DNA of 64,000 bases from Rana temporaria (Eukaryota; Chordata; Amphibia; Anura; Ranidae): NCBI RefSeq assembly GCF_905171775.1, contig NC_053490.1:30512932-30576931 (forward strand), in the 5' to 3' direction. The notes beneath the pieces were generated by a model, which made no database searches, had not been told where the DNA came from, and was given only the letters and a program-made list of their open reading frames with translations. Position 1 is the first letter of the stretch. Each line of letters starts with the position of its first letter. Position numbers and translations under genes: made by a program. Below, piece after piece: positions 33,985 to 47,831 of this stretch.

Positions 33985-35074
33985 ATGGCCAAGACCAAAG
34001 AGCTGTCTAAGGATGTCGGGGACAAGATTGTAGACCTACACAAGGCTGGAATGGGCTACAAGACCATCGCCAAGCAGCTTGATGAGAGGGTGACAACCGT
34101 TGGTGCGATTATTTGCAAATGGAAGAAACAAAATAACGGTCACTCTCCCTCAGTCTGGGGCTCCATGGAAGATCTCATCTCGTGGAGTTTCACTGATCAT
34201 GAGAACGGTGAGGAATCAGCCCAGAACTACACGGGAGAATCTTGTCAATGATCTCAAGGCAGATGGGACCATAGTCACCAAGAAAACAATTGGTAACACA
34301 CAACACCGTGAAGGACTAAAATCCTGCAGAGCCCACATGTCCCCCTGCTCAAGAAAGCACATATAATGTCTGAAGTTTGCTAATGAACATCTGAATGATT
34401 CAGAGGAGAACTGGGTGAAAGTGTTGTGGTCAGATGAGACCAAAATCAAGCTCTTTGGCAAAAGCTCAAGGAGGAGGAGAAATGCTGCCTATGACCCCAA
34501 GAACATCATCCCCACCGTCATACATGGAGGGGGAAAAATTATGCTTTGGGGGAGTTTTTCTGCTAAGGTGACAGGACAAACTTCACGCATCAAAGGGACG
34601 ATGGACGGGGCCATGCACCCTCAAATCTTGGGTGAGAACTTCCTTCCCTCTGCCAGGGCACTGAAAATGGGTCGTGGATGGGTCTTCCAGCATGACTCAA
34701 AACACATGGCCAAGGCAACAAAGGAGTGGCTCAAGAAGAGGCACATTAACCACTTAAGACCCGGACCAAAATGCAGCTAAAGGACCTTGCCCCTTTTTGC
34801 GATTCGTCACTGCGTCGCTTTAACTGACAATTGCGTGGTCGTGCGACGTGGCTGCCAAACAAAATTGGCGTTCTTTTTTCCCCACAAATAGAGCTTTTTG
34901 GTGGCATTTGATCACCTCTGCGGTTTTTATTTTTTGCGCTATAAACAAAAATAGAGCGACAATTTTGAAAAAAATGCTATATTTTTTACTTTTTGCTATA
35001 ATAAAATATCCCCCAAAAAGATATTAAAAAAAAAAATTCCTTAGTTTAGGCCGATACGTATTCTACCTATTTTT

Positions 35075-35120
<46 letters not shown>

Positions 35121-35984
35121 GCAATAAGCGGTTATCGGTTGGTTGTTGCCAAATTTATAGCGTTTACAAAATAGGGGATAGTTTTATTGCATTTTTATTA
35201 ATTATTTTATTTTTTTACTACTAATGGCGGCGATCAGCGATTTTTTTCGTGACTGCGACATTATGGCGGACACATCGGACAATTTTGACACATTTTTGGG
35301 ACCATTGTCATTTTCACAGCAAAAAATGCATTTAAATTGCATTGTTTATTGTGAAAATGACAGTTGCAGTTTGGGAGTTAACCACAGGGGGCGCCGTTGG
35401 GGTTGTGTGTTCCCTGAAGTGTGCTTACAACTGTAGGGGGGTGTGGCTGTAGGAGTGACATCATCGATTGTGTCCCCCTATAAAAGGGATGACACGATCG
35501 ATGCAGCCGCCACAGTGAAGAACGGGGAAGCCATGTTTACACACGGCTCTCCCCGTTCTTCAGCTCCGGGGACCGATCGCGGGACTCCAGCGGCGATCGG
35601 GTCCCGCAGCTTCGGACCGGGTCGCGGGTGCGCACCCGCGACCCACGGCTGGGTACTAGTACAGGACGTACATGTGCCTAGCCGTGCCATTCTGCCGACG
35701 TATATGTGCAGGAGGCGGTCCTTAAGTGGTTAAGGTCCTGGAGTGGCCTAGTCAGTCTCCAGACCTTAATCCCATGTAAAATATGCGGAGGGAGCTGAAG
35801 GTTCAAGTTACTAATGTCAGCCTCGAAACCTTAATGACTTGAAGAGGATCTGCAAAGAGGAGTGGGGACAAAATCCCTCCTGAGATGTGGGCAAACCTGA
35901 TGGACAACTACAAGAAACGTCTGACCTCTGATTGCCAACAAGGGTTTTGCCGCCAAGTACTAAGTCCTGTTTTGCGGTAGGGTC
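33985..35984 (+). pseudogene. Tc1 transposase, frameshifted and interrupted
   Basis: It starts ATG AKTKELS. The helix-turn-helix region reads GDKIVDLHKAGMGYKTIAKQL. A frameshift near 34160 and a stop near 34365 follow. The DDE domain shows the first aspartate in WSDETK and the second in QHDSKH. The TTAA element (34750-35729) then splits the gene. Past it, SPDLNPM is followed directly by TAA at 35777-35779, where the catalytic glutamate codon would be expected. The gene is dead at several points. Confidence 0.88.
34750..35729. mobile_element. TTAA-flanked ccacttaag-type element, copy 2
   Basis: TTAA at 34746-34749 and 35730-35733; ends ccacttaagacccgg and ccttaagtgg. Removing it restores the Tc1 reading context (cattaaggtcctgg). 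It contains an A-run of about 40 bp (35078-35118). Confidence 0.92.
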
Positions 35985-36445
35985 AAATACTTATTTCACT
36001 CATTAAAATGAAAATCCATTAATAACTTTTTTGAAATGCGTTTTTCGGGATATTTTTGTTGTTATTCTGTCTCTCACTGTTAAAATAAACCGGCCATTAA
36101 AATTATAGACTGATCATTTCTTTGTCAGTGGGCAAACGTACAAAATCAGCAGGGGATCAAATACTTTTTTCCCCCCCTCACTGTACATATACCCATTGAA
36201 GTGACTGGTCTCAGGTTATACAAATATGAAACAAACCCTACTACATAAGTTGTACATGTTCACCTGCAGCCTTCTCTCCTCTACATCCATTCAAAGTGCT
36301 GAATTTATAAAGCTTGCCTGACAGTTCAGAAGAAAGGGGGCAGAGAGCTGAAGTTAGAGCTCTCCTCACCGAGCTCTGCAGTGTGAGAGCTGATTGAAGG
36401 AAAGACACCCCCCCCCCCATCACACAGGAAGAGAGCAGAGACCAA

Positions 36446-36828
36446 GACCTCTTTCACATTGAGACGTGGAGCTGCAGTGACGGTATAGCCACGCTATTTG
36501 TAGCGCGGCTATACCGTCGTATTTACCGCAATATTCGGGCGCTAGCGGTGAGGTTTTAACCCCCGCTAGCGGCCGAAAAAGGGTTAATACCGCGCTTTCC
36601 CATTGATTTCAATGGGAAGGCGCGGTATAGGAGCGGTGAACGCTCCTATACCGCAGTAAAGATGCGGCTAGCAGGATTTTTGGAGCGCTCCTGCTAGCGC
36701 ACCGCTTCAGTGTGAAAGCCTTCGGGCTTTCACATTGAACACTACAGGGCAGGTTTTTTCATGCGTTATAGCAGCGCTATTTTTAGCGCTGTACCGCATG
36801 AAAAACGCCTCAATGTGAAAGGGGCCTA
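36446..36828. mobile_element. MITE of the cctttcacac class, copy 3
   Basis: Ends agacctctttcacattgag and ctcaatgtgaaaggggccta. The interior has cattgatttcaatggg and cgctagcggccgaa, and a nested palindromic block near 36710-36735. Confidence 0.75.
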
Positions 36829-37532
36829 ACAATCAGCTGGAGGTCCCTCCTGCGTCACCGTTTTTCTCTTGGTGTCAGGAAGACTTGTCAGAAGTGACTC
36901 ATGCTGATAGCAGAGGAAGGAGGCAGCAGACAGAAATGACACTTAGTAATCTGGATATAGACAATTTCACACTATAAAAAGGGATATGCTTTGTTCATAT
37001 TTCATGTATAAGGTTTACAAACACTTTAAATAGCAAATTCCAGGAACCTCGTCCTTAATTTAGGAGTCACTGACCTGGAACAAGCATGTGCATATCATGC
37101 AGAGAGGATAAGAAAGACAAGCGCAAAATATGCACTGCCGATCAATTCAGCAGTGGCCGCTCCTATAATTCAATCCCGACAGGTAGCCTGTAAATTAATT
37201 CAACATTATGACTCAATAGGGTCCAAGGTGCCCCCTTGAGTCAGACCTATAGCTCTGCAATTGGCAAATGTCATGCTCTCTACTGATTGGAAAGCTGTGG
37301 CTGCATCTAAGTAAGGGGCATATTGGACCTGGGTAGAGAGACCACTGCTTCCCCACAGATAGCAGGGGGACTTCTCTGAACCTGCTGGCAGGGGTACAGA
37401 CTTTAACTCAGGACGTGGATAATTTTTACAGGAAAAACAAAACTTATTTTAATGCATCTGGAATAAGTTTTACCTTTAACCAGAAAGTTCATTTGGGCTT
37501 TAAGATATAGTAGTTCAATTTTTGTGTAAGCT
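36829..37532. other. nfrkb intron, no feature resolved
   Basis: No exon, RNA gene or transposon boundary recognised. Confidence 0.4.
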
Positions 37533-37850
37533 TAAGAACCCTTTCACAATGGGGCGGCTTTCAGGCGTGTTAGCGCTGAAAATAGCCCTGCTAAGCATCT
37601 GAAAACTGCCTCTCATTCATTCCAGTGCGACTGTTCACACTGGGGTGGTGCGCTTGTGGGACGTTCCGAAAAGCCCTGCAAGCAGCATCTTTGGGGGCGG
37701 GTTGGGACGGCTGTATTTGGCGCTCCCAAAACGCCCCTGCCTATTGGAATGAATGGGCAGCGCTTCAGAAGCGCTGCAACACAGGCGTTTTTAATCCCCT
37801 CTTTGGGGCTAAAAAGCACCCCGCTAGGGGCCGAAAAGCACTGCTTAAAC

Positions 37851-39415
37851 CAGGGGTGCCAAACCAGTGGCCTGGGGGCCAGATGTGGCCCGCGACCTCC
37901 TTCTCTGGGGTGGCAGGTAGGCAAGCCCAGATTGCAGGTTGCCTACCTGCCATACCAGAGCATCAGTGTTCTGAATGAAGCCAGCGGTAGAGAAAGCAAG
38001 CAGCTGCAGAACAGAGCCACATAAGCCAATGCTTCCTGTATAGCACCGGCTCCTGTCATAGGTGGAGTGATACCAAATGCACTCTGCCTGGGACACCAAG
38101 TTTATTACTAAAATCACAGGGCCGGATTCAGATAAATTGCAGTATCTGCCGGCGTGGCGTAACATAGCTCACATTCGGTACGCCGCCATAACTTAGGGCG
38201 CAAGTTCCGTATGCAGAAACAACTTGCGGCCTTAGTTACAGCGGCGCAACGTATGTGTGGCGGCGTAAGCCCGCCTAATTCAAATGGGGATGATGTGGGC
38301 GTGTTTTATGTAAATGCACTGTGACCCCATGTATTTGACGTTTTTCACGAACGGCACATGCGCCGTCCGTGGAATTTCCCAGTGTGCATTGCTCCAAAGT
38401 ACGCCGCAAGGACGTATTGGTTTCGACGTGAACGTAAATGACTTCCAGCCCTATTCGCGAACGACTTACGCAAACAACGTAAAATTTTCAAAACTCGGCG
38501 CGGGAACGACGTCCATACTTAACATTAGCTACGCCTCATATAGCAGGGGTAACTAAACGCCGGAAAAAGCCTAACGTAAACGGCGTAAAAAAATGCGCCA
38601 GCGGGACGTACGTTTCTGAATCGGCGTAAATACCCAATTAGCATATTCCTCGTGTAACTATACGGAAGCGCCACCTAGCGGACAGCGTAAATATGCAGCC
38701 TAAGATACGACGGTGTAAGACACTTACGCCGGTCGGATCTTAGGGAAATCTATGCATAACCGATTCTCTGAATCAGGCGCATAGATACGACTGCCCGCAC
38801 TAAATAGATACGACGGCGTATCTGGAGATACGCCGTCGTATCTGAATCCGGCCCAGTGTATATAGGGACATATCTGTTGTGCAGTGGTTACTGGGCTGCT
38901 TTCAAACAAATCCGCAGGTGTAGTGCAGTGCTCCTGTGGCTTACCTGCACTGAGCCATAGACTTCTGGTTTTACCTGTGGGTTTGGTGCACGTTCAGAAC
39001 GTGCACCACACCTGTAGGATATGATAGAATTCTATGGCAAAGTACAGATAACCTTCAAGAAAGGCACAGCTGCATCCACGGTGTGGGTAGAACACAGACC
39101 AGTGTAAAAGTAGCCTTAGGCCCCTTTAACATGATCTGTCTCACCCAATCTGACCCTCCATTCACCTCTATGGAGCGGCAGATGTAAACAGACTTTTTAC
39201 ACCTGCCTACTTCCAATCCGATCTGCTAAAAAAAACAGAAGTGGTTCCGTCCACTTCCATCTGATCAGGCGAGAGGGCCAATAGAGTGGGACGTGTCCGA
39301 GTCCACATTGCATACGCAGAGTGACCGAAGACCTGTCATCTGCTCATTGTGGCCCGCGAATGGTTACCAAGTCGCTTAAGTGGCCCTCGCTCTTCAAAAA
39401 GGTTGGACACCCCTA
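37851..39415. mobile_element. Non-autonomous hAT element, nested, with TACG element inside
   Basis: It begins caggggtgccaaacc and ends ggttggacacccct with a 1-bp variant end. Flanks gcttaaac (37843-37850) and gcttaagc (39416-39423) form an 8-bp duplication with one mismatch. The TACG-rich element 38120-38853 is inserted in it. No transposase is present. Confidence 0.75.
38120..38853. mobile_element. TACG-rich foldback element T2, TSD CAG
   Basis: Ends ggccggattcag and ctgaatccggcc, with CAG at 38117-38119 and 38854-38856. Interior as in T1. The innermost level of a three-level nest. Confidence 0.85.
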
Positions 39416-40204
39416 GCTTAAGCAGTGCTAAAACGAGCGGCGCCAACACAGCCACGGCCCCAGTGTGAAAGGGGCCTTATGATAACTAGCTATCTTTAAG
39501 AATCCTGTATAGATGTAGATGTGTGCTTATGTGTATACACCGATCAGCCATAACATTATGACCACTGACAGGTAAAGTGAATAACATTGGTTATATCGTT
39601 CTAATGGCATGTAAAAGTGGGTGGGATACATTAGGCAGCAAGTGAACATGTGTTGTGTTCAAAGCAGGAAAAAAATAAGCAAGCGTGAGGATTTGTATGG
39701 CTTTGACAAGGGCCAAATAGTAATAGCAAGATGACTGGGTTACAGCAACTCCAAACCTGCAGCTCTTGTGGAGTGTTCCTGGTCTGCAGTGATCAGGACC
39801 TACGAAAAGTAGCCCAGTGACAAGATCTTAGGCGGCCAAGGTTCACGGATGCACATGGGAAGCGCAGGCTGGCCCGTGTACTCTGATGCGAAGGTTACTC
39901 AAATTGCCAAAAAAGTTAATTTTGGTTCTGGTAGGAAGTATCAGAACACACAGAGCATCGCAACTTGTTGTATATGGGGCTGCGTAGCCACAGACCGGCC
40001 AGGGTGCCCATGCTGAGCAGTGTCCATAGCCAAAAATCACCTACAATGGGCATGCAAGATAAAACTGGACCTCGGAGCAATGGACGGTGGTGTTGATTTG
40101 ACCTCCAAATTTTTCAGATCTCAATCCAATCAAGCTACTGTGGGATGTGCTGGAAAAATAAGTTAAATCCATTGAGGCCCCACCTCACAACTTACAGGAC
40201 TTAA

Positions 40205-41559
<1,355 letters not shown>

Positions 41560-41827
41560 TTAAAGGGTCTTCTACCGACAGCTTGATGCCAGATAAAACA
41601 GCGCAACTTCAGAGGTCTAGTGGATTCCATGCCTCAACAGGTCAGGGCTGTTAGTAGCAAAAGGGGGACCTACTCAATATTAGGTGGGTGGTCATGTTAT
41701 GGCTGATCTGTATACATTTAAACACATTCAGCAGCTCTTGGAACACCAGAAACACATGAATAGTACTTCCTATACTGTACGATATATACTACTTCTAAAT
41801 AAAAAGACCTAAAATGCAATGGGTCAC

Positions 41828-42014
41828 CTTGGGAGCTCTGGGAGGACTCGGTAGAGGAGGAGCTGCTCTCCGTGTCTTCTTTCACTTCCTGGATGGTGGC
41901 ACTGGTCGTCTCCACCACACGCGAAGCCTGCTGAAGCGTTTCTGTCACCAGCTGTCTGGTTTGTTCGCTCATGACTGTGGCCTGAAACGTCACCGGCTTT
42001 GGCTTTATTAGGAC
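41828..42014 (-). CDS. nfrkb: nfrkb internal exon (6th visible)
   Basis: Acceptor ttctcag and donor gtgacc on the minus strand. It starts in phase 0 with VLIKPKPVTFQATV and continues SEQTRQLVTETLQQASRV, then a Ser-rich run (SSSSTESSQSSQ). It ends with one base of the next codon. All of this matches the NFRKB C-terminal region. Length 187 bp. Confidence 0.96.
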
Positions 42015-42119
42015 CTGAGAACAACAAAAAAACACTAGTAGCTTAGGATTCATTTCTAACAGTACTACCAAAATGTCACAATCATGGAGGGGTCTAGGGC
42101 AGATAGATATTGTGCTTAA

Positions 42120-42631
42120 AGCGGAGGTTCACCCTAAAAAAACATCTATGTACCATCCCATCCAGCATACTTGCGTCAGCTACAGTATGCTTTTTTTTTT
42201 TGCGCTGTATTTACCGTTTAATCGTTTCTTTTCAGAAATGTCCTTATTTCTTTTCAGAATCCCGCGGGAAATAGGCGTTCCTATGAAGAGGGTAACATGA
42301 TTGACGTCCAGCTATGGCACGTCACGCGTTCCCAAAATAGCCGGACTAGGTCTTGGCTCTTCACGGCGCTATACGGTGCCTGCGCACAGACTAGGCGCTG
42401 ACTGCGCAGGCGCCGTATACAGCAGAGTCTTATTTCGGCTATTTTCGGAACGCGTGACGCGCCATAGCCGGACGTCAATCATGTTCCCCTCTTCATAGGA
42501 ACGCCTATTTCCCGCGGGATTCTGAAAAGAAACTAAACGATTAAACGGTAAATACAGCTCAAAAAAAAAAAAAAAAAACGCAAGTATGCTGGATGGGATG
42601 GTACATAATTCTTTTAGGGTGAACCTCCGCT
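42120..42631. mobile_element. TTAA-flanked foldback MITE 5
   Basis: TTAA at 42116-42119 and 42632-42635; ends agcggaggttcaccct and agggtgaacctccgct. The arms are near-perfect over about 230 bp around a centre near 42390 with gcgcaggcgcc. Confidence 0.92.
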
Positions 42632-43336
42632 TTAATTGTCTGATTGTCCTAGAAGACAGCAGGGACCCGTGGGATAGCGCAGCGCGAGTTGCGCATGCGC
42701 AGTAGGGAACCTGGTCGTGAAGCCGCAAGGCTTTGCTTCCCGATTCCCTTACCGAAGATGGCGGCGGCAGCACCCGAGAGCCAAGTGATAGATCGGCTTT
42801 AGGTGCTGACTATGCGGGTGCCCTGGACAGGCAAGTGTCCTTTTTTTAAAAGTATTAGCAGCTGCTGAAAAAAAAAAAAAAAAAAAAGGCAGACCTCCGC
42901 TTTAAAAAGAGGTTGTAAAGGTACAATTTATTTTTTCCTAAATAGCTTCCTTTGCCTTAGTGCAGTCCTCCTTCACTTACCTCATCCTTCCATTTTGCCT
43001 TTAAATGTCCTTATTTCTTCTGAGAAATCCTGACTTCCTGTTCTTCTGTCTGTAAATCCACACAGTAATGCGAGGCTTTCTCCCTGGTGTGGAGTGTTGT
43101 GCTCGCCCCCTCCCTTGGACTACAGGAGAGTCAGGACGCTCTCTAACACACAGCTCCTTTATCTGCAACGTAGGTAGCTGCCTGACTCTCCTGTAGTCCA
43201 AGGGAGGAAGCGAGCACGACACTCCACACCAGGGAGAAAGCCTCACACACTCACATGCTTCAGTGCTACATGCACCTTTTTTAGGGTGAATTTTTTATGC
43301 TTTGGGCAGTCCATTCAAATGAATGGGCTGCCTTAA
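42632..43336. other. nfrkb intron with a palindrome at 43060-43250
   Basis: The stretch ctttctccctggtgtggag (about 43076) recurs inverted as ctccacaccagggagaaag (about 43222), bracketing the mirrored gactacaggagagtc. Otherwise MITE remnants and no gene. Confidence 0.6.
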
Positions 43337-44317
43337 CCACTTAAGGACCGGACCAATATGCTGCTACATGACCCAAGGGGTTTTTACAATTCGGCACTGC
43401 GTCGCTTTAACAGACAATTTCGCGTTTTTTCGACGCGTCTCCCAAACAAAATTGGCGTCCTTTTTTCCCCCACAAATAGAGCTTTCTTTTGGTGGTATTT
43501 GATCACCTCTGCGGTTTTTATTTTTTGCGCTATAAACAAAAATAGAGCGACAATTTTGAAAAAAAATTCAATATTTTTTACTTTTCGCTATAATAAATAT
43601 CCCCCAAAAACATATATAAAAAAAAAAATCCTCAGTTTAGGCCGATACGTATTCTTCTACCTATTTTTGGTTAAAAAAAAAATATCGCAATAATCGTTTA
43701 TCGATTGGTTTGTGCAAAATTTATAGCGTTTACAAAATAGGGGATAGTTTTATTGCATTTTTATTATTTTTTTTTTTTTTTTTTTACTACTAATGGCGGC
43801 GATCAGCGATTTTTTTCGTGACTGCGACATTATGGCGGACACTTCAGACAATTTTGACACATTTTTGGGACCATTGTCATTTTCACAGCAAAAAATGCAT
43901 TTAAATTGCATTGTTTATTGTGAAAATGACAGTTGCAGTTTGGCAGTTAACCACAGGGGGCGCTGTAGGAGTTAGGGTTCACTTAGTGTGTGTTTACAAC
44001 TGTAGGGGGGTGTGGCTGTAGGACTGACATCATCGATCTAGTCTCCCTATAAAAGGGATCACTCGATCGATGCAGCGCCATAGTGAAGCACGGGGAAGCC
44101 GTGTTTACATACGGCTCTCCCCGTTCTTCAGCTCCGGGGAGCGATCGCGACGGAGCCGCGCCATCGTCCCGGATCGTTCCCCGAGGGAATCCGACCGCCG
44201 CAGGGGGGGGGGGGGTCTTGATCGGACCCCCGACCAGGCAGGGACGTACAGGTACGCCAATGTGCCCGTCCGTGCCATTCTGCCGACGTATATGTACATG
44301 CGGCGGTCGGGAAGTGG
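43337..44317. mobile_element. TTAA-flanked ccacttaag-type element, copy 3
   Basis: TTAA at 43333-43336 and 44318-44321; ends ccacttaaggaccgg and ggtcgggaagtgg. Closely parallel to 34750-35729. Confidence 0.9.
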
Positions 44318-44533
44318 TTAACACAAGGCACTATATCGTGCATGCCATAACAGAGCAATAGCGTGAACAGGCCCTGATACTTACATTTTACTTGCTCCCC
44401 CACCCCTCCATTTGACTGCTGGAAGTGAAGAGCGTTGGGCTTAGTGCAAGGGCCAGTTCTCAAGCAATGTTCCATGAGGTTGAAGTAAGGGGGGGATATC
44501 CCCCAAGGTGAGAAAAAAGCACTACCTACGCAC

Positions 44534-44707
44534 CTGGGTCTTCCCCTGCTGGCCATACACTATCTTGGTGGGAATAATCTTGGTAGCCGGTTGGACAGTT
44601 GAACCGATGCCCTTGGGTTGTGTGACAATCATCTTGGTGATTGGTCGGGAGGCTGTAATGATAGCTGGCTTTGCACCCGCAGGTACAGCTTGCAGAGCTT
44701 TATCACC
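44534..44707 (-). CDS. nfrkb: nfrkb internal exon (5th visible)
   Basis: Acceptor ccttag and donor gtgcgtagg. The 58 codons are in phase 0 at both ends: GDKALQAVPAGAKPAIITA, then RPITKMIVTQPKGIGSTVQP and KIVYGQQGKTQ. Near identity to NFRKB family text makes this one of the surest exons. Length 174 bp. Confidence 0.97.
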
Positions 44708-44953
44708 CTAAGAAAAAAAAAATGTGCAGAAAAATGTCACTTAGGCAAGCTGAATTGTGTAGCGCTCACATCCACAAAAGGAAGCGTTGCTGGTCCCCTT
44801 TCAGACAGTCTATAAGAAAAATATTCCAAATATGCAGATCATTTGTATATACACCCAACAAGTACAGTTTCCTGGGAGATGTGACAAAGTGGATGGATGC
44901 ATCAAAAAGCTAGAGTTCAAAGGAGGAATACTGACTTTAACCCCTTCATATCC

Positions 44954-45357
44954 AAGACCCCTTTCATGCTGGGGCGGTTTGCAGGCGCTATTGCGCTAAA
45001 AATTGCACCTGCAAACCAACCTGAAACAGCGGCTGCTGTTTCTCCAGTGTGAAAGCCTGAGGGCATTCACACTGGAGCAGTGCACTGGCAGGACGGAAAA
45101 AATAAAGTCCTGCTGGCCGCATCTTTGGAGCGGGTGAAGGAGCGGTGTGTTTACCGCTCCTGCCCATTGAAAGCAATGGGACACCACAGCTATACCCAGA
45201 GGCGATTTGCAGTGGTTTTTAACCGCTAGCGGGGGGGTGGGGTTAAACTACCCCACTAGCGGCCGAATAGCGCCGCAAAATTAGCTGTAAAGTGCCGCTA
45301 AAAATAGCGGCGCTTTAACACCATTGCACCTCCCGCCCCAGTGTGAGAGGGGCCTAA
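44954..45357. mobile_element. MITE of the cctttcacac class, copy 4
   Basis: Ends aagacccctttcatgctggg and ccagtgtgagaggggcctaa, with the cgctagcgg / ccactagcggccgaa interior of the family. Confidence 0.7.
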
Positions 45358-45550
45358 GGGTAAAAATGCGAAACTTTAGCATGTGTTAGTAAAACTGTAC
45401 ACATCACAACTACTTTTTGCATCTAATTGGATTATACCATTTTTAATTAATTTTGTTAGTACAAATCAGGCTCTCATTTGGTGCCAAAATTGTAATGCAT
45501 ATCTCCTTATTTTTATTTTTAAAAGGAAAACTGTCCCAAAATACACTTAA

Positions 45551-46040
45551 AGCAGAGGTTCACCCTAAAAAACAAGTTTCTACCATGAAATCCAGCATAC
45601 TAGCGTGAGCTACAGTATGCCTTTATTTATTTATTTTGCGCCGTACTCAGTTTAATCCCGTAGTTAAGTTTCAGACTCCCCGCGGGGAATGGGCGTTCCT
45701 ATGCAGAGGGGAACATGATTGACGGCCGGCTATGGCGCGTCACGCTTCCCGAAAATAGCCGGAGTAGAACTCGGTTCTTCACGGCGCCTGCGCACAGACT
45801 AGGAGCTGACTGCCCAGGCGCCGTGAAGAGCCAAGTCCTATTTCGGCTATTTTCGGGAAGCGTGACGCGCCATAGCCGGCCGTCAATCATGTTCCCCTCT
45901 GCATAGGAACGCCTACTCCCCGCGGGGAGTCTGAAACTTAACTACGGGATTAAACTGAGTACGGCGCAAAAAAATAAAATAAAGGTATACTGTAGCTCGC
46001 GCTAGTATGCTGGATGGCATGGTAGGGGTGAACCCCTGCT
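45551..46040. mobile_element. TTAA-flanked foldback MITE 6
   Basis: TTAA at 45547-45550 and 46041-46044; ends agcagaggttcaccct and aggggtgaacccctgct. Related to 42120-42631 in its ends and gcgtcacgc arms, but clearly diverged. Confidence 0.92.
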
Positions 46041-46044
46041 TTAA

Positions 46045-47380
46045 CTTTTTATATTCCCCCCCCCATATGTATATTTCTTGCTACCAAATAATCCAAATTA
46101 AATTCTCCTGCTCCTGAAAATTGCAGTGATCCCACACATGTGTACGTTAGTTGTTGTGTGCACCTGTGGTACAGCCCAGAAACAACGATGCACATTTTTG
46201 TATTTTTATCCTGCCTAAAATACAAGGACACTATAGGCAAAAATGGGGCAAACATTTTCGTGCAAAGAATTTTCGTATAGTGCGTACACAACTTTCAACA
46301 GCCGATTCCGAGAGAAACAAAAACGGAGGAGGGAGGATTTCCAATGTTGATGGGCGGGTTTTGCAATGTTGATGGGCGGGTTTTGCACGAACTATTTAAC
46401 TCACAAAAGAAGCAGTATTTTAAAATAATGGACAGAGATAAGGGCGGGTAGTTCAAGGTTGATGGCCGATTTAAATACTTGCCACGGTTTTTTATTATGC
46501 TTATGACTTAAAGGGGTTGTAGAGACAAAAATATTTTCCTCTTAAAATAAAGTCTGACAGTAGCTGATAAAGTAAAAAGTAATGTTTTGCATTATAACTA
46601 GTTTGATACCTGTTGAAATCGAGCTGTTTTATTCACCTCCGTCACTCCTGAATCATTATTCTCACTGACTTCCTGGTTTGCGGTGCGCATTCATTCTTGC
46701 TACATCACGGCCTAATGGGAACTACAGTTCCCATTAGGCTTAGACTCCATGCCTGTGAGGGATAAGAGATCATCTTCACGCAGGGCTGTAGTCATAGGGA
46801 GGGGGTGAGCACATTCTGCTTTCCACCATGCAAAACGGCTCAGATGCTGGTGGAAAGCAAGAAGAGGAGTGACAGGAAATGGCATTTTCAAACCTGGATT
46901 ACTGTATTTTGGAGGTCAAAAGGAAAAACGAGGTAAGTGATATTTAAATGCTCTAGCTTACAGCAATCAATTGATCTAATAAAAAACGAACCTTTAGTGT
47001 TCCTTTAAACCCATTGCAAAACCCGCCCATCATTTGTTTTAACACGCCCCGCTAAGACGTGTACTCTATTGCTAAAATCACCCCCGCCCCTTGCAGAGTA
47101 GCACAAGCATCGGGAGCGTGCGGCATGCGTCAGTCATTGCGCAGGCGCCATGTAGAACCAACTTTCAGATCTACATTGGCTATTTTCAGCGGCTTTGTTG
47201 AGGTTCGTACTGCGCAAGCGGCGCGCCTGCGCAGTACAGGGTGGTCCTTATCCGCCGGGGGGTGGGGGGTGGGGGGGGGGGGGGAGAAAAAACCTTCATC
47301 GGTAGAGCACTGCATCACAAAAAATGGCCTGGTCCCGCAAATGCCCCCGATGCCTGAATAGAATACATGCCGCCCCCGCC
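46045..47380. other. nfrkb intron, repeat remnants, no gene
   Basis: It includes an aaaggggttgtagag-type repeat (about 46511-47008), a duplicated gttgatgggcgggttttgca unit (46346-46387) and a G-run at 47257-47284. No exon is seen. Confidence 0.45.
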
Positions 47381-47602
47381 ACGTTAATCAGCGTGCGGGG
47401 AACATTACAGGCAGCTTTCGTTTGAATAGCTGTATTCCCCGCCGCGCATAGACACTCCCCCTTGCTCGGGATTGGACAGATCAGTCCAATCCCGAGCAAG
47501 GGGGAGTGTCTATACACGCCGCGGCAAGGAATGAACAGCTATTCAAAACGAAAGTTGCCTGTAATGTTCCCCGCACGCTGATTAATGCGGTAGCAGCATC
47601 AT
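47381..47602. repeat. Palindrome related to 21474-21705
   Basis: The arms start aatcagcgtgcggggaaca and end with its inverse. The centre is near 47487, with ttgctcgggattggac and its inverse. The gaatagctgt motif is shared with the 21.5-kb palindrome. Confidence 0.85.
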
Positions 47603-47616
47603 CTACTAGGCGTGGG

Positions 47617-47692
47617 GGGACATGGCTGCAATATATGTGGGGGGACATGGCTGCAATATATGTGGGGGGACATGGCTGCAATATATGTGGAT
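47617..47692. repeat. 24-bp minisatellite, 3 units
   Basis: The unit ggggacatggctgcaatata plus tgtg is repeated three times. Confidence 0.9.
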
Positions 47693-47831
47693 TTGGTACT
47701 GGTGTAAATTTTTCATACAGGACATTTTAAATCACACTTCAAATTATTCTTGGGTGAGAGAGGGGGGGGGGGGGGGGGGGTTGAAGGGTAAAATTGTGAT
47801 GGCAGCACAAATGAGCCCCATGTGTACTTAC

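Larger units (their letters stand above)
32929..36183 (+). mobile_element. Tc1-like transposon with two nested insertions
   Basis: TA lies on both sides (32927-32928 and 36184-36185). The ends cagtgaaggaaaaagtattt and its degraded inverse enclose a broken transposase. A TACG-rich element (33002-33700) lies just inside the left end, and a TTAA element (34750-35729) lies in the transposase gene. Without these, the length is about 1.58 kb, normal for Tc1. Confidence 0.9.
37533..39479. mobile_element. cctttcacac-class MITE split by a hAT element
   Basis: The left half (to 37850) starts aagaaccctttcacaatggg; the right half (from 39424) ends cagtgtgaaaggggcctta. The hAT at 37851-39415 lies between. 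Confidence 0.7.

Noticed and set aside
35224..35436. Short ORF reading MAAISDFFRDCDIMADTSDN, also at 43793 and, diverged, near 19720
   Set aside because: Seen in several copies, but it lies in a non-autonomous repeat, has no family match I know and ends at different places, so it is shared repeat sequence, not a gene.
41814..42027. ORFs overlapping the nfrkb exon in other frames
   Set aside because: Shadows of the real coding frame, which has splice sites and family similarity.
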